Origin: Thalassovita gelatinovora
GTDB lineage: Bacteria; Pseudomonadota; Alphaproteobacteria; Rhodobacterales; Rhodobacteraceae
Length of the DNA stretch: 60,832 nt
Direction: 5' to 3'
Assembly (NCBI RefSeq): GCF_001458355.1
Contig: NZ_CYSA01000001.1
Span: forward strand, 1-60,832
Shown: piece by piece, positions 54,271 to 60,832 of the stretch
Layout of the letters: the number at the start of each line of letters is the position of its first letter
How positions within the stretch are numbered: position 1 is the first letter of the stretch
Translations under genes and position numbers: made by a program
Notes under the pieces: model-generated
What the model was told of the DNA's origin: nothing
The model's database searches: none
Seen by the model: the letters and a program-made list of their open reading frames with translations, nothing else

Positions 54271-54840
54271 ATGAAAATCGAACACAGCGGCAAGGCGGCA
54301 TTCCTGTTCGGGATTGGCGCCATGATCATCTACCTCGTTATGGTGCTGGGAACGCTTGGACATCTGACCGATCTCGCAGGGGTGCTGCCGTTCGATCTTC
54401 GTCCCACAGGGTATTCTCAGGTCGATGCCGAGGGTCTGCTGCAAGCCCTCGGTGAGTCCGGGCGCCACTATTATCTCACGCGGCAAATCCCTTTGGATAC
54501 GCTCTACCCCGCATTGCTGGCGCTGACCCTGATTTTGGCTCTTCGATGGCGTTCCTTCAGGTTCGGGCCGACGCTGATGACCAAGATAGGCGGAGCCTTG
54601 GCAATCCTGGCCGCGACTTTCGACTACCTGGAAAACCTCGGCATAAGCCTCATGCTGCTGTCTGGATCAGAGTCCGACCTTGCGCTGGTAAAGGCCGCAA
54701 GCACAGCGTCGATCCTGAAGTCTGCTCTGACGACGGCTGCCATACTTGCCGTTATAACCACACTGTTACCGATCTGGTTGCAGCGATTGTCAAATCACCC
54801 CCCGATGAAATCCGCGCGCCGCTCGAGCAGGCTCTCGTAG
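54271..54840 (+). CDS. Four-helix membrane protein of unknown function
   Basis: A 189-residue protein with four hydrophobic segments (AAFLFGIGAMIIYLVMVLGT; LYPALLALTLILALRW; GGALAILAATFDYLENLGI; ALTTAAILAVITTLLPIWL). ATG 54271 follows TAGGAG. The FDYLEN motif in helix 3 puts acidic residues in the membrane region, as in some small transport or sensor proteins. Its last 46 bases overlap the convergent LysR gene. Divergent from the Crp regulator, its probable controller. Family not identified. Confidence 0.75.
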   Translation: MKIEHSGKAAFLFGIGAMIIYLVMVLGTLGHLTDLAGVLPFDLRPTGYSQVDAEGLLQALGESGRHYYLTRQIPLDTLYPALLALTLILALRWRSFRFGPTLMTKIGGALAILAATFDYLENLGISLMLLSGSESDLALVKAASTASILKSALTTAAILAVITTLLPIWLQRLSNHPPMKSARRSSRLS

Positions 54841-55679
54841 AGGAAATCGACGAAGAGCCGGACCCGCTGCACCCGGCGCAGATCGCCATGCATCAGCACC
54901 CAGGTCGAGCGGCTTTGGTCTAGCTCGGTTCCTGGCACCCGTTGAAGTTCGGGAAAGACGCTCTGCACCCATGCGGCAAGGAACGTCATGCCCGCTCCGG
55001 CCCGGGCGAGATGCATATGCATCGCAGGATCCGGGATGGCATGGCGCACTGCAGCACGCGGAAACGGCGAGGCGGCGATCATCGCCTGCAATTCCGGCAC
55101 CTCGCCGTAACCGAGCCAGGTCAGACCCTCACCGCATGGCCCGGAATCGTGCAGATGCCTGTCGATGTAGCTGCGCGATGCGAAAACACCGATCGACAGC
55201 GGAAACAGCTTGCGCCCCACGGCATCACCGGTGAGGTCGCGCACATGGCGGATCGAGACGTCGGCCTCAAGCTTTTCGATCGAGTCGATGGCGTAGGACA
55301 GGTTCATGTCGATGTGGATGTCGGGATAGAGCGACAGGAACTCGCCCAGAACCGGCGCCAGCAGGAAATGCGCGGTCATCGGATCGACCGACAGACGGAT
55401 GCGACCCGCCGCCTCGCTATCGAGCCCGCGAACGGCGTTGAAGCCCTGGCGCAAGGACGCTTCGGCCTCGAGTGCCTGCGGCAGCAGCTTGCGGCCCGCC
55501 GCCGACAGTTCCAGCCCGCCCGCACTGCGCCGGAACAGCTGCACACCCAGCTGCGCCTCCAGCCCCTCGACTTGTCGGCGCACGGTGGCGTGGGTGCCGC
55601 CCGTTTGCTCGGCGGCCCCTCGCAGCGATCCCGCCCGCGCAACGGCCAGAAAGGCCGGAAGAGATTTCCAATCCACCAT
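54795..55679 (-). CDS. LysR-type regulator of the divergent oxidoreductase
   Basis: A 294-residue LysR regulator (MVDWKSLPAFLAVARAGSL; HTH GAAEQTGGTHATVRRQVEGL; effector domain GRIRLSVDPMTAHFLLAPVL). Divergent from the quinone-oxidoreductase-like gene over 97 bases, the usual regulator-target arrangement. It resembles regulators of short regulons controlling an adjacent reductase, as with redox or aromatic inducers; effector unknown. Confidence 0.85.
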   Translation of the reverse strand: MVDWKSLPAFLAVARAGSLRGAAEQTGGTHATVRRQVEGLEAQLGVQLFRRSAGGLELSAAGRKLLPQALEAEASLRQGFNAVRGLDSEAAGRIRLSVDPMTAHFLLAPVLGEFLSLYPDIHIDMNLSYAIDSIEKLEADVSIRHVRDLTGDAVGRKLFPLSIGVFASRSYIDRHLHDSGPCGEGLTWLGYGEVPELQAMIAASPFPRAAVRHAIPDPAMHMHLARAGAGMTFLAAWVQSVFPELQRVPGTELDQSRSTWVLMHGDLRRVQRVRLFVDFLYESLLERRADFIGG

Positions 55680-55776
55680 GCGGATCGATTATGAACCACA
55701 GTGGTGCATGAACTGCAATATTCGGATGGAATTCGGTCCGGTAGAGACAGGGCAACCGAACCGAAAGGAGTCCACC

Positions 55777-56757
55777 ATGACCGCAACACTCTCTGCATGG
55801 AGCATCAATCATTATGGCAACCCCGAGGTGTTGAACCCGGTAACCCGGCCCATTCCGACACCTGGTCCGACCGAGATCCTGATCCGTATCCGCGCCTCGG
55901 CCGTGACGCGCGCCGATGGCATGATGCGGGCCGGGCAGCCCCGCTTTGCACGGCTATTCCTCGGCCTGCGCCGCCCGCGTCAAAACCTGTCGGGCACCGG
56001 GCTCTCGGGCGAGGTGATCGCCATGGGTGACCATGTTAGCCGGTTTGCCGTGGGCGACGTGGTCTTCGGTGAGGCGGGCCTGAAGTTCGGGGCAAATGCC
56101 AGCCACATCTGCCTCGATGAGTCCGGCGTGCTGATGAAGAAGCCCGCGGCACTTTCGCATGAAGACGCCGCCGTGATGTGCGATGGGCCGCTGACCTCGC
56201 TAAACTTCTTGCGCGAGGTGGCTGAACTGCGCGCGGGGCAGAAGGTCCTGATCCTCGGCGCCTCGGGCAGCCTGGGCAGCGCGGCGGTGCAGATCGCCGC
56301 CGCGATGGGAGCCGAGGTCACCGGCACCTGCAGCGCCCGCAACGCCAACATGGTGACGTCGCTTGGGGCCGACAGGGTCATCGACTACAGCCGCGAGGAT
56401 TTCAGCCGACAGGCCGAGCGGTATGACGTGATCTACGACACGCTCGGCGTCTCGTCCTTCGCCGAGGCCAAGGGCAGCCTGACCCGCTCCGGCCGCTACG
56501 TCTGCCCGGTACTGGGCCTCGGCCTGCTTGGCGCGATGGTGCGCACGCGCGTCGCGGGCTCCCGCAAGGTCCGCTTCTCGGCCACCGGGATGCTCAAGCC
56601 GGACGTGCTGCGCCCGATGCTCGGCACCCTCACACGGATGGTCGAGGACGGCACGCTGGCGCCGGTCATCGACCGGGTCTACCCTTTGGGCGACCTGATC
56701 GAGGCGCACCGCCATATGGAAACCGGGCACAAGCGCGGCAATGTCGTCGTCGTGTAA
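55777..56757 (+). CDS. Zinc-independent medium-chain dehydrogenase (quinone oxidoreductase type)
   Basis: A 326-residue MDR protein from ATG 55777 (MTATLSAWSINHYGNPEVL), AAAGGAG upstream. N-terminal GroES-like domain (RIRASAVTRADGMMRAG; GTGLSGEVIAMG) and Rossmann domain with VLILGASGSLGSAAVQIA (near residue 150). The Cys zinc ligands of alcohol dehydrogenases are absent, fitting NADPH:quinone or enone reductases. A LysR gene faces it; a VOC gene follows 46 bases on, so a small detoxification operon is likely. Confidence 0.87.
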   Translation: MTATLSAWSINHYGNPEVLNPVTRPIPTPGPTEILIRIRASAVTRADGMMRAGQPRFARLFLGLRRPRQNLSGTGLSGEVIAMGDHVSRFAVGDVVFGEAGLKFGANASHICLDESGVLMKKPAALSHEDAAVMCDGPLTSLNFLREVAELRAGQKVLILGASGSLGSAAVQIAAAMGAEVTGTCSARNANMVTSLGADRVIDYSREDFSRQAERYDVIYDTLGVSSFAEAKGSLTRSGRYVCPVLGLGLLGAMVRTRVAGSRKVRFSATGMLKPDVLRPMLGTLTRMVEDGTLAPVIDRVYPLGDLIEAHRHMETGHKRGNVVVV

Positions 56758-56803
56758 GTGCGCGCCACGCAGTCAACTGAACCACCAAATCGGAGAGACA
56801 CCC

Positions 56804-57160
56804 ATGAAGATGAATTACTTCGTCGTCGGAACAAACGACATGCACGCATCGAAGGCCTTCTACGACGGACTTTTCGCGGGCGCGGGTCTTCAGACCATGT
56901 CGCCGTCGGACCGCATGACTTACTGGCTCGGCGACGACTTTGCCTTCGCAATCGCGACACCCTTCGATGAGGCGCCGGCAACCAACGGGAATGGCACGAT
57001 GGTTGGCTTTTGTGTCGGAGCAAAGGAAGAGGTTGAAAGGATGCACGGCCTGGCCCTTGAATTGGGCGGCACCTGCGAAGGCGCGCCCGGTCAGCGTGGC
57101 CCGAAATTCTCGGCCTATGTGAGGGACCTTGATGGCAACAAGCTGTGTCTGTCTGACTAG
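56804..57160 (+). CDS. VOC (glyoxalase/dioxygenase fold) family protein
   Basis: A 118-residue single VOC domain (MKMNYFVVGTNDMHASKAFY; FSAYVRDLDGNKLCLSD). Starts at ATG 56804 after CGGAGAG. The two beta-alpha-beta halves are present, but the usual metal His/Glu set is incomplete (no opening His and only late acidic residues), so it may bind ligands rather than catalyse. Forty-six bases after the oxidoreductase, probably cotranscribed. Its function is unknown. Confidence 0.8.
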   Translation: MKMNYFVVGTNDMHASKAFYDGLFAGAGLQTMSPSDRMTYWLGDDFAFAIATPFDEAPATNGNGTMVGFCVGAKEEVERMHGLALELGGTCEGAPGQRGPKFSAYVRDLDGNKLCLSD

Positions 57161-57209
57161 GATCGGGACTTGTCGACAGGCCCACCCGTTGATTTAGGAA
57201 AACACGAAG

Positions 57210-58010
57210 ATGACACGCATTGTTTCCTTTCCAGAATCCGGCGTTGATCTGGGTGCTCTGCATTGCGCCATGCTCGCCGCGTTTTCTGATTATGTCGTTC
57301 CGTTGCAACCAGATGCAGACACGTTCAAGGCGGCGCTGAGATCGAGAGGTTTTGACCCCGCGGCGTCCTTCGTAGCCGTCGACGATGGTGAAGTCATCGG
57401 GTTTTGGAACGTGGCGACGCGGAACAACCAACGGTATCTGATAGGCAGCGGAACCCGGATTAGCCACAGAGGCCGGGGATTGGCGTCTCGTTTGGGCATG
57501 GCGGCGATACGTGCGGCGGAGAATGCCGGAAGCGAGAGCTTTTGGCTTGAGGTCATCGAGGGAAACGAAAGCGCTGAGCGTCTCTATCGGAAGCTGGGTT
57601 TTGAGGTGACCAGAAAGCTCGACTGTTATCGGCTTGATCATCCATCACCCGATCCGTCCACATGCGAACGGTCGGATTTCGGGACCGTTGCCAATGCCAT
57701 TCAGAGGTATTCGACCTGGGAGCCGACCTGGCAGAACGCTACGGAAACCATCTCCGGCTCACCGCTGACGTCCTTCCTGCATGAAAAAGGCGGCGCGATC
57801 GTCGGTGCAGGCGGTCTCGTGCATCAGATAGCCGCCAGCGACCTCTCGGCCTTGGCGGACCTTCTCGCTGCGGCAGCGACGGTCGGCTCGCTGACATTGG
57901 TCAATGTCGAGTCCGCCGACAGTGTCTTGTGTTCTCTCCTACAGGAGCTTGGGGCTGATCGTTTCATCGTTCAGTATGAAATGCGCCTGTCATTGCCAAA
58001 CCTGTCCTAG
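57210..58010 (+). CDS. GNAT-family N-acetyltransferase
   Basis: A 266-residue protein whose GNAT domain is residues 40-145. The acetyl-CoA loop is GTRISHRGRGLASRLG, and the following strands SFWLEVIEGNESAERLYRKLGFEV (core NESAERLYRKLGF) are the B motif. The C-terminal half (residues 150-266) is a second, weaker domain without an acetyl-CoA motif. Acceptor unknown; free-standing GNATs commonly act on small molecules. Fifty bases after the VOC gene, same strand. Confidence 0.83.
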   Translation: MTRIVSFPESGVDLGALHCAMLAAFSDYVVPLQPDADTFKAALRSRGFDPAASFVAVDDGEVIGFWNVATRNNQRYLIGSGTRISHRGRGLASRLGMAAIRAAENAGSESFWLEVIEGNESAERLYRKLGFEVTRKLDCYRLDHPSPDPSTCERSDFGTVANAIQRYSTWEPTWQNATETISGSPLTSFLHEKGGAIVGAGGLVHQIAASDLSALADLLAAAATVGSLTLVNVESADSVLCSLLQELGADRFIVQYEMRLSLPNLS

Positions 58011-58091
58011 CGGTCGGGGATGGGCCTGCTTACGGAAAGCCCGGCTTGATGGCTCTGCGCAGCGACCGCAACCAACATAGAAAAGAATAAC

Positions 58092-58877
58092 ATGTCCCGA
58101 TTGAACACCAAGATTTGCATCGTCACGGGTGCGGGCCGCGGCATCGGCGCCGCGATCGGGCGGGCCTTCGCCCGGGAAGGAGCTACTGTCGTCGTGACCG
58201 ACAAGAACGAGACTAGCGCCGCCGATGTCGCCCGTGAGATCGGCGGGCATCACCTGCGCCTCGATGTAGCGTCCGAGGCCGACTGGACAGCACTTGCCGA
58301 GGGGTGGCCTGCCTGCGACGTCCTGGTGAACAATGCCGGGATCACGGGCTTCGAGGAAGGCCTGCGCCAGCACGACCCCGAGCACGCCTCGCTGGCGGAT
58401 TGGCGTGCCGTGCATGCGGTCAATCTCGACGGCACATTTCTCGGCTGCCGCTATGCGATCGGCGCGATGCGCACCAGGGGCAGCGGGTCGATTATCAACA
58501 TATCGTCTCGTTCCGGTATGGTGGGCATTCCGGCGGCAGCGGCCTATGCGTCGTCCAAGGCCGCCGTTCGCAATCACACCAAGTCGGTCGCGCTATACTG
58601 CGCCGAACAGGGGCTGAACATCCGCTGCAATTCGATCCACCCGGCGGCGATCCTGACGCCGATGTGGGAGCCGATGCTGGGCGACGGGCCGGACCGCGAG
58701 GCCCGCATGGCCGCCTTCGTGGCCGACACGCCGATGCGCCGCTTTGGCACGGTCGACGAGGTCGCCTCCATCGCGCTGCTGCTCGCCTCGGACGAGGCCG
58801 CCTACATGACCGGAACGGAACTGACCGTCGACGGCGGGTTGCTGGCCGGCTCCGCAGCCACGCCGCAGACGAGCTGA
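58092..58877 (+). CDS. Short-chain dehydrogenase/reductase
   Basis: A 261-residue classical SDR. NAD(P) motif [13 protein letters not shown] (10-22), VTDKNE giving an Asp that favours [12 protein letters not shown] (near 80), catalytic Ser in NISSRSG and YASSK (Tyr-x-x-x-Lys near 155), C-terminal [16 protein letters not shown]. The substrate is unknown; the C-terminal segment is of the 3-oxoacyl/glucose-dehydrogenase-like type. It follows the GNAT gene by 81 bases on the same strand. Confidence 0.88.
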   Translation: MSRLNTKICIVTGAGRGIGAAIGRAFAREGATVVVTDKNETSAADVAREIGGHHLRLDVASEADWTALAEGWPACDVLVNNAGITGFEEGLRQHDPEHASLADWRAVHAVNLDGTFLGCRYAIGAMRTRGSGSIINISSRSGMVGIPAAAAYASSKAAVRNHTKSVALYCAEQGLNIRCNSIHPAAILTPMWEPMLGDGPDREARMAAFVADTPMRRFGTVDEVASIALLLASDEAAYMTGTELTVDGGLLAGSAATPQTS

Positions 58878-58910
58878 GCTGTAACAAGCGACGCAAAAAG
58901 GGGAAAAAAG

Positions 58911-59513
58911 ATGACCCGAACCAAACCGAAAAAAACTTCCTTTTTGTATGGATGGCCCATGTCTGATCAATTGCGACTTCGAATTGTGGGTCTATCAATT
59001 CTCGCTGCGTTTCCTCTCTTTGGAGGAGGTCAAGTGCTGTTGGGAGGCGATTTGAACTGGCTTGGTCAGTTGATGTGCTTCAGCAATTCAGCAGTCGTTA
59101 TCGCCATCGGCGTTCTGATGCGCCCTGTGATCGCAACGACCGCACCGCGTAGCGCAGACATCTACCGGGCCGCCCGCATTACGGAAGCCGTGCTTCTGGC
59201 GATCAGCGTTTTGATCGTTCAGGGCAGCCTGAGCACCCTGCCATTTTCCAGCGACGTGTTCTATCGGGTCGCGATGGTTGTGCTCGGCCTCGGCAGCATA
59301 CCGATGTGTCTCTGGCTGCTCAGCACAAAGATCGTTCCAACCATGCTTGGAGCGTTGGGCCTTGCCGGATACCTATGCCTCGTCGCCGCGATGATTGCTT
59401 CCGCATCAGGCTCTGGAACGGCGTCACTGGCTCTGCTGCTGCCGGGGACCGCTTTTGAAGTGATCTTTGGGGTCACTTTGGTGCTGCGACGAAGGCAGTT
59501 CGAGCCTACTTAG
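58911..59513 (+). CDS. DUF4386-like membrane protein
   Basis: A 200-residue protein with about five to six hydrophobic segments (LRIVGLSILAAFPLFGGGQV; ITEAVLLAISVLIV; AMVVLGLGSIPMCLWLL; LGLAGYLCLVAAMIAS; LPGTAFEVIFGVTLVLRR). The pattern, including the opening R-I-x-G-L and the closing E-V-I-F-G, fits DUF4386 as I recall it. ATG 58911 has AAAGGGG upstream; ATG 58959 is possible. Family function is unknown. Confidence 0.72.
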   Translation: MTRTKPKKTSFLYGWPMSDQLRLRIVGLSILAAFPLFGGGQVLLGGDLNWLGQLMCFSNSAVVIAIGVLMRPVIATTAPRSADIYRAARITEAVLLAISVLIVQGSLSTLPFSSDVFYRVAMVVLGLGSIPMCLWLLSTKIVPTMLGALGLAGYLCLVAAMIASASGSGTASLALLLPGTAFEVIFGVTLVLRRRQFEPT

Positions 59514-59885
59514 GCCCGAAGGAGCAAACGGATCTCCACGATGCGATTATGGCCTAGCTTCGGTAACGGTGTGTCGATCACCAGCGTAGATTTCCTTGCG
59601 GGCAGGTCTCTTCGGTTCTCCGCCCCGGAGCGTTCCTCGGCTTTCACCCCGGCCTACGGTGTAACCATCCTGGCCGAGACGGCCTTCTGCCTGCGGCTGC
59701 TGCTTCAGCGGGCGCCGACCTGAAGCGCGACTGCCCTCGCAAGAGGTTTCCGGGGTCGCGCTGCACTTGCAGATCGTCGAAGGTCCGCCCGCCGCGCAGA
59801 CCATCGACGTCCTGCATGGCGGAGCGGGCGGCGACTTCCGCTCCCTGCTGGGGCTTTCGGCCCTGGCCGCGCACATCGATATTGG
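59514..59885. other. 372-base stretch without a supported gene
   Basis: Short open frames occur on both strands, but none has a ribosome-binding site or a recognised protein. The end of the stretch merges into the helicase fragment without an initiation signal. It looks like junction DNA made of decayed coding pieces. Confidence 0.4.
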
Positions 59886-60601
59886 ATCCTAACGACTTAT
59901 ACAACGCTGGCGAACTATCAGCATTCTCTGGGCCGTATTTCCTTTGCGGCGTTGGTCATGGACGAGATCCAAGCGATCAAGAACAAGGATACAATTGCCT
60001 CGAAGGCTGTCGAGGCGATGAACGCATCATTCCGGATCGGGTTGACCGGCACACCGATCGAAAACACGACCATGGATTTGTGGACAATTATGGATCGCCT
60101 CGCGCCCGGGGCGCTCGGCTCTGGCTCGGAGTTCAAGACGCGCTATCAGGTTCCGAATGAGGAAAAGCTGACGGAACTATATGCTAGGGTATTCAAGGGT
60201 AAGGACAGGTTTCCGCCACTCGGGTTGCGGCGCCTGAAGGACGATGTCGCCCGCGACCTGCCCAAGAAGACGCGGTTTCTCCATCCCCGGTTGATGCCTC
60301 CGGTTCAGGCCGAAACCTATGATCTCGCTCAGAAGAAATTTGCTCAAGGTGGCGCCGGAGCAGCGCTCAAAGCGCTTCACCATATTCGTTCGGTTTCGGT
60401 GCATCCGAGTGCTGATGCTGCTGTGCCGCCGGAAGTCTTCGTGGAAATGAGCGCGCGGCTGGAAGCGACGATCGAGATCCTCAAGCGGTTGCAGACCGAG
60501 GGTGCACGGGCGCTGGTATTCATCGAGCACCGCAAGATACAGTTCCTTTTTGCTGAGCTGGTGCGATATTTCTTCGGTCTTGAGAAGGTGGATATAATCA
60601 A
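59886..60601 (+). pseudogene. SNF2-type helicase fragment, cut at both ends
   Basis: Reads ILTTYTTLANYQHSLGRISF, then FAALVMDEIQAIKN (motif II, DEIQ in place of the usual DEAQ) and RIGLTGTPIEN (motif III), and later LRRLKDDVARDLPKKT and ALVFIEHRK (motifs of the second RecA half). A whole SNF2 enzyme exceeds 900 residues; the ATP-binding motif I and the last motifs are missing. The frame is interrupted at 60602 by an IS end. Such SNF2 proteins are frequent in defence islands. Confidence 0.75.
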
Positions 60602-60832
60602 TGTGGACCTGTCGCGGTTTGATGCCGCTCCTTTGATAGCATTTACTGCAACAAAGGAGACGAACTATGGGCACAGGAAGAACGGATGAATTCCGCAAAG
60701 ACGCGGTGCGAATTGCGCTGACCAGCGGGCTGACACGGCGACAAGTTGCGGATGATCTGGGCGTTGGGCTTTCGACGCTGAACAAGTGGGTGAACGCGCA
60801 CCGTGGCACGGATGTGGTATCTCCCGAGGATC
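60602..60832 (+). mobile_element. IS3-type insertion sequence, left end and orfA start
   Basis: The element seems to begin near 60602 with TGTGGACCTGTCGCGGTTTG, where helicase similarity stops. It contains the transposase orfA and runs off the window at 60832. Its end sequence differs from the remnant at 52713-52832, so it is a different element. Confidence 0.65.
60667..60832 (+). CDS. IS3-family transposase OrfA (3' end outside window)
   Basis: The first 55 codons of an IS3-type OrfA: MGTGRTDEFRKDAVRIALTS, then a helix-turn-helix LTRRQVADDLGVGLSTLNKW. ATG 60667 follows AAAGGAG. OrfA binds the element ends and joins OrfB by frameshifting in this family. The rest is outside the window. Confidence 0.85.
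   Translation, partial: MGTGRTDEFRKDAVRIALTSGLTRRQVADDLGVGLSTLNKWVNAHRGTDVVSPED

Noticed and set aside
1-60832. CRISPR array, rRNA operon or prophage
   Set aside because: No regularly spaced repeats, no 16S/23S strings and no phage structural genes were seen.

Overview
The window reads as chromosomal DNA of an alphaproteobacterium, most likely Rhodobacterales (Roseobacter/Rhodobacter relatives). I infer this from protein similarity recognised by eye: TRAP transporters, a DUF1523-type membrane protein, a MocR regulator with TauR-like sites, and the alphaproteobacterial style of the ribosomal proteins. Genes are GC-rich and tightly packed, many with ATGA overlaps. No database search was possible, so every product name rests on motifs and recall.

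Layout. 1-5.5 kb: start of etfB, then a four-gene minus-strand operon (MaoC-type hydratase, acyl-CoA dehydrogenase, CaiB-type CoA transferase, CitE-type lyase) with a divergent LysR gene. This is the gene set expected for itaconate/citramalyl-CoA degradation. 5.5-17.3 kb: catabolic genes including a polysaccharide-deacetylase-fold hydrolase, a cysteine hydrolase, two MmgE/PrpD proteins, a LysR regulator, a complete TRAP transporter, a P1-family peptidase, a creatinase with its three key catalytic residues at the textbook positions, and a small cupin. 17.5-25.2 kb: a seven-gene plus-strand operon of unknown function (coiled-coil protein, unknown protein, AAA+ ATPase, STAS/GHKL-like ATPase, unknown protein, two membrane proteins). 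The GHKL-like gene is strikingly AT-rich yet translationally coupled. 25.2-34.3 kb: MocR regulator, ketopantoate reductase family, HupE-like protein, a probable taurine-pyruvate aminotransferase preceded by TauR-like direct repeats, rarA, a DegP/Q protease, and a DAHP synthase. The DAHP synthase is preceded by a complete attenuator: a leaderless 25-codon peptide with a Trp-Phe-Tyr-Phe-Tyr run, mutually exclusive RNA pairings and a strong terminator.

34.4-52.5 kb: the S10-spc-alpha ribosomal protein region on the minus strand (rplB to rplQ, with secY, adk and rpoA). It is interrupted by genes that do not belong there: a BLUF photoreceptor (between rpsM and adk), two tandem orphan PAS histidine kinases plus a secreted glycosidase (between rpmD and rplO), and a 2OG-oxygenase-like protein (between rpmC and rplP). 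Strong terminators follow rpmD and rplP, so the cluster is probably several transcription units. The usual upstream genes rpsJ, rplC, rplD and rplW are missing before rplB; an IS3-type transposase remnant, an intact tRNA-Arg(UCU) and a truncated tRNA-Lys copy lie there instead.

53.6-60.8 kb: an accessory-looking region with a Crp/Fnr regulator, a small membrane protein, a LysR/oxidoreductase pair, a VOC protein, a GNAT protein, a short-chain dehydrogenase and a DUF4386-like membrane protein. It ends in a SNF2 helicase fragment cut by an IS3-type element that runs off the window.
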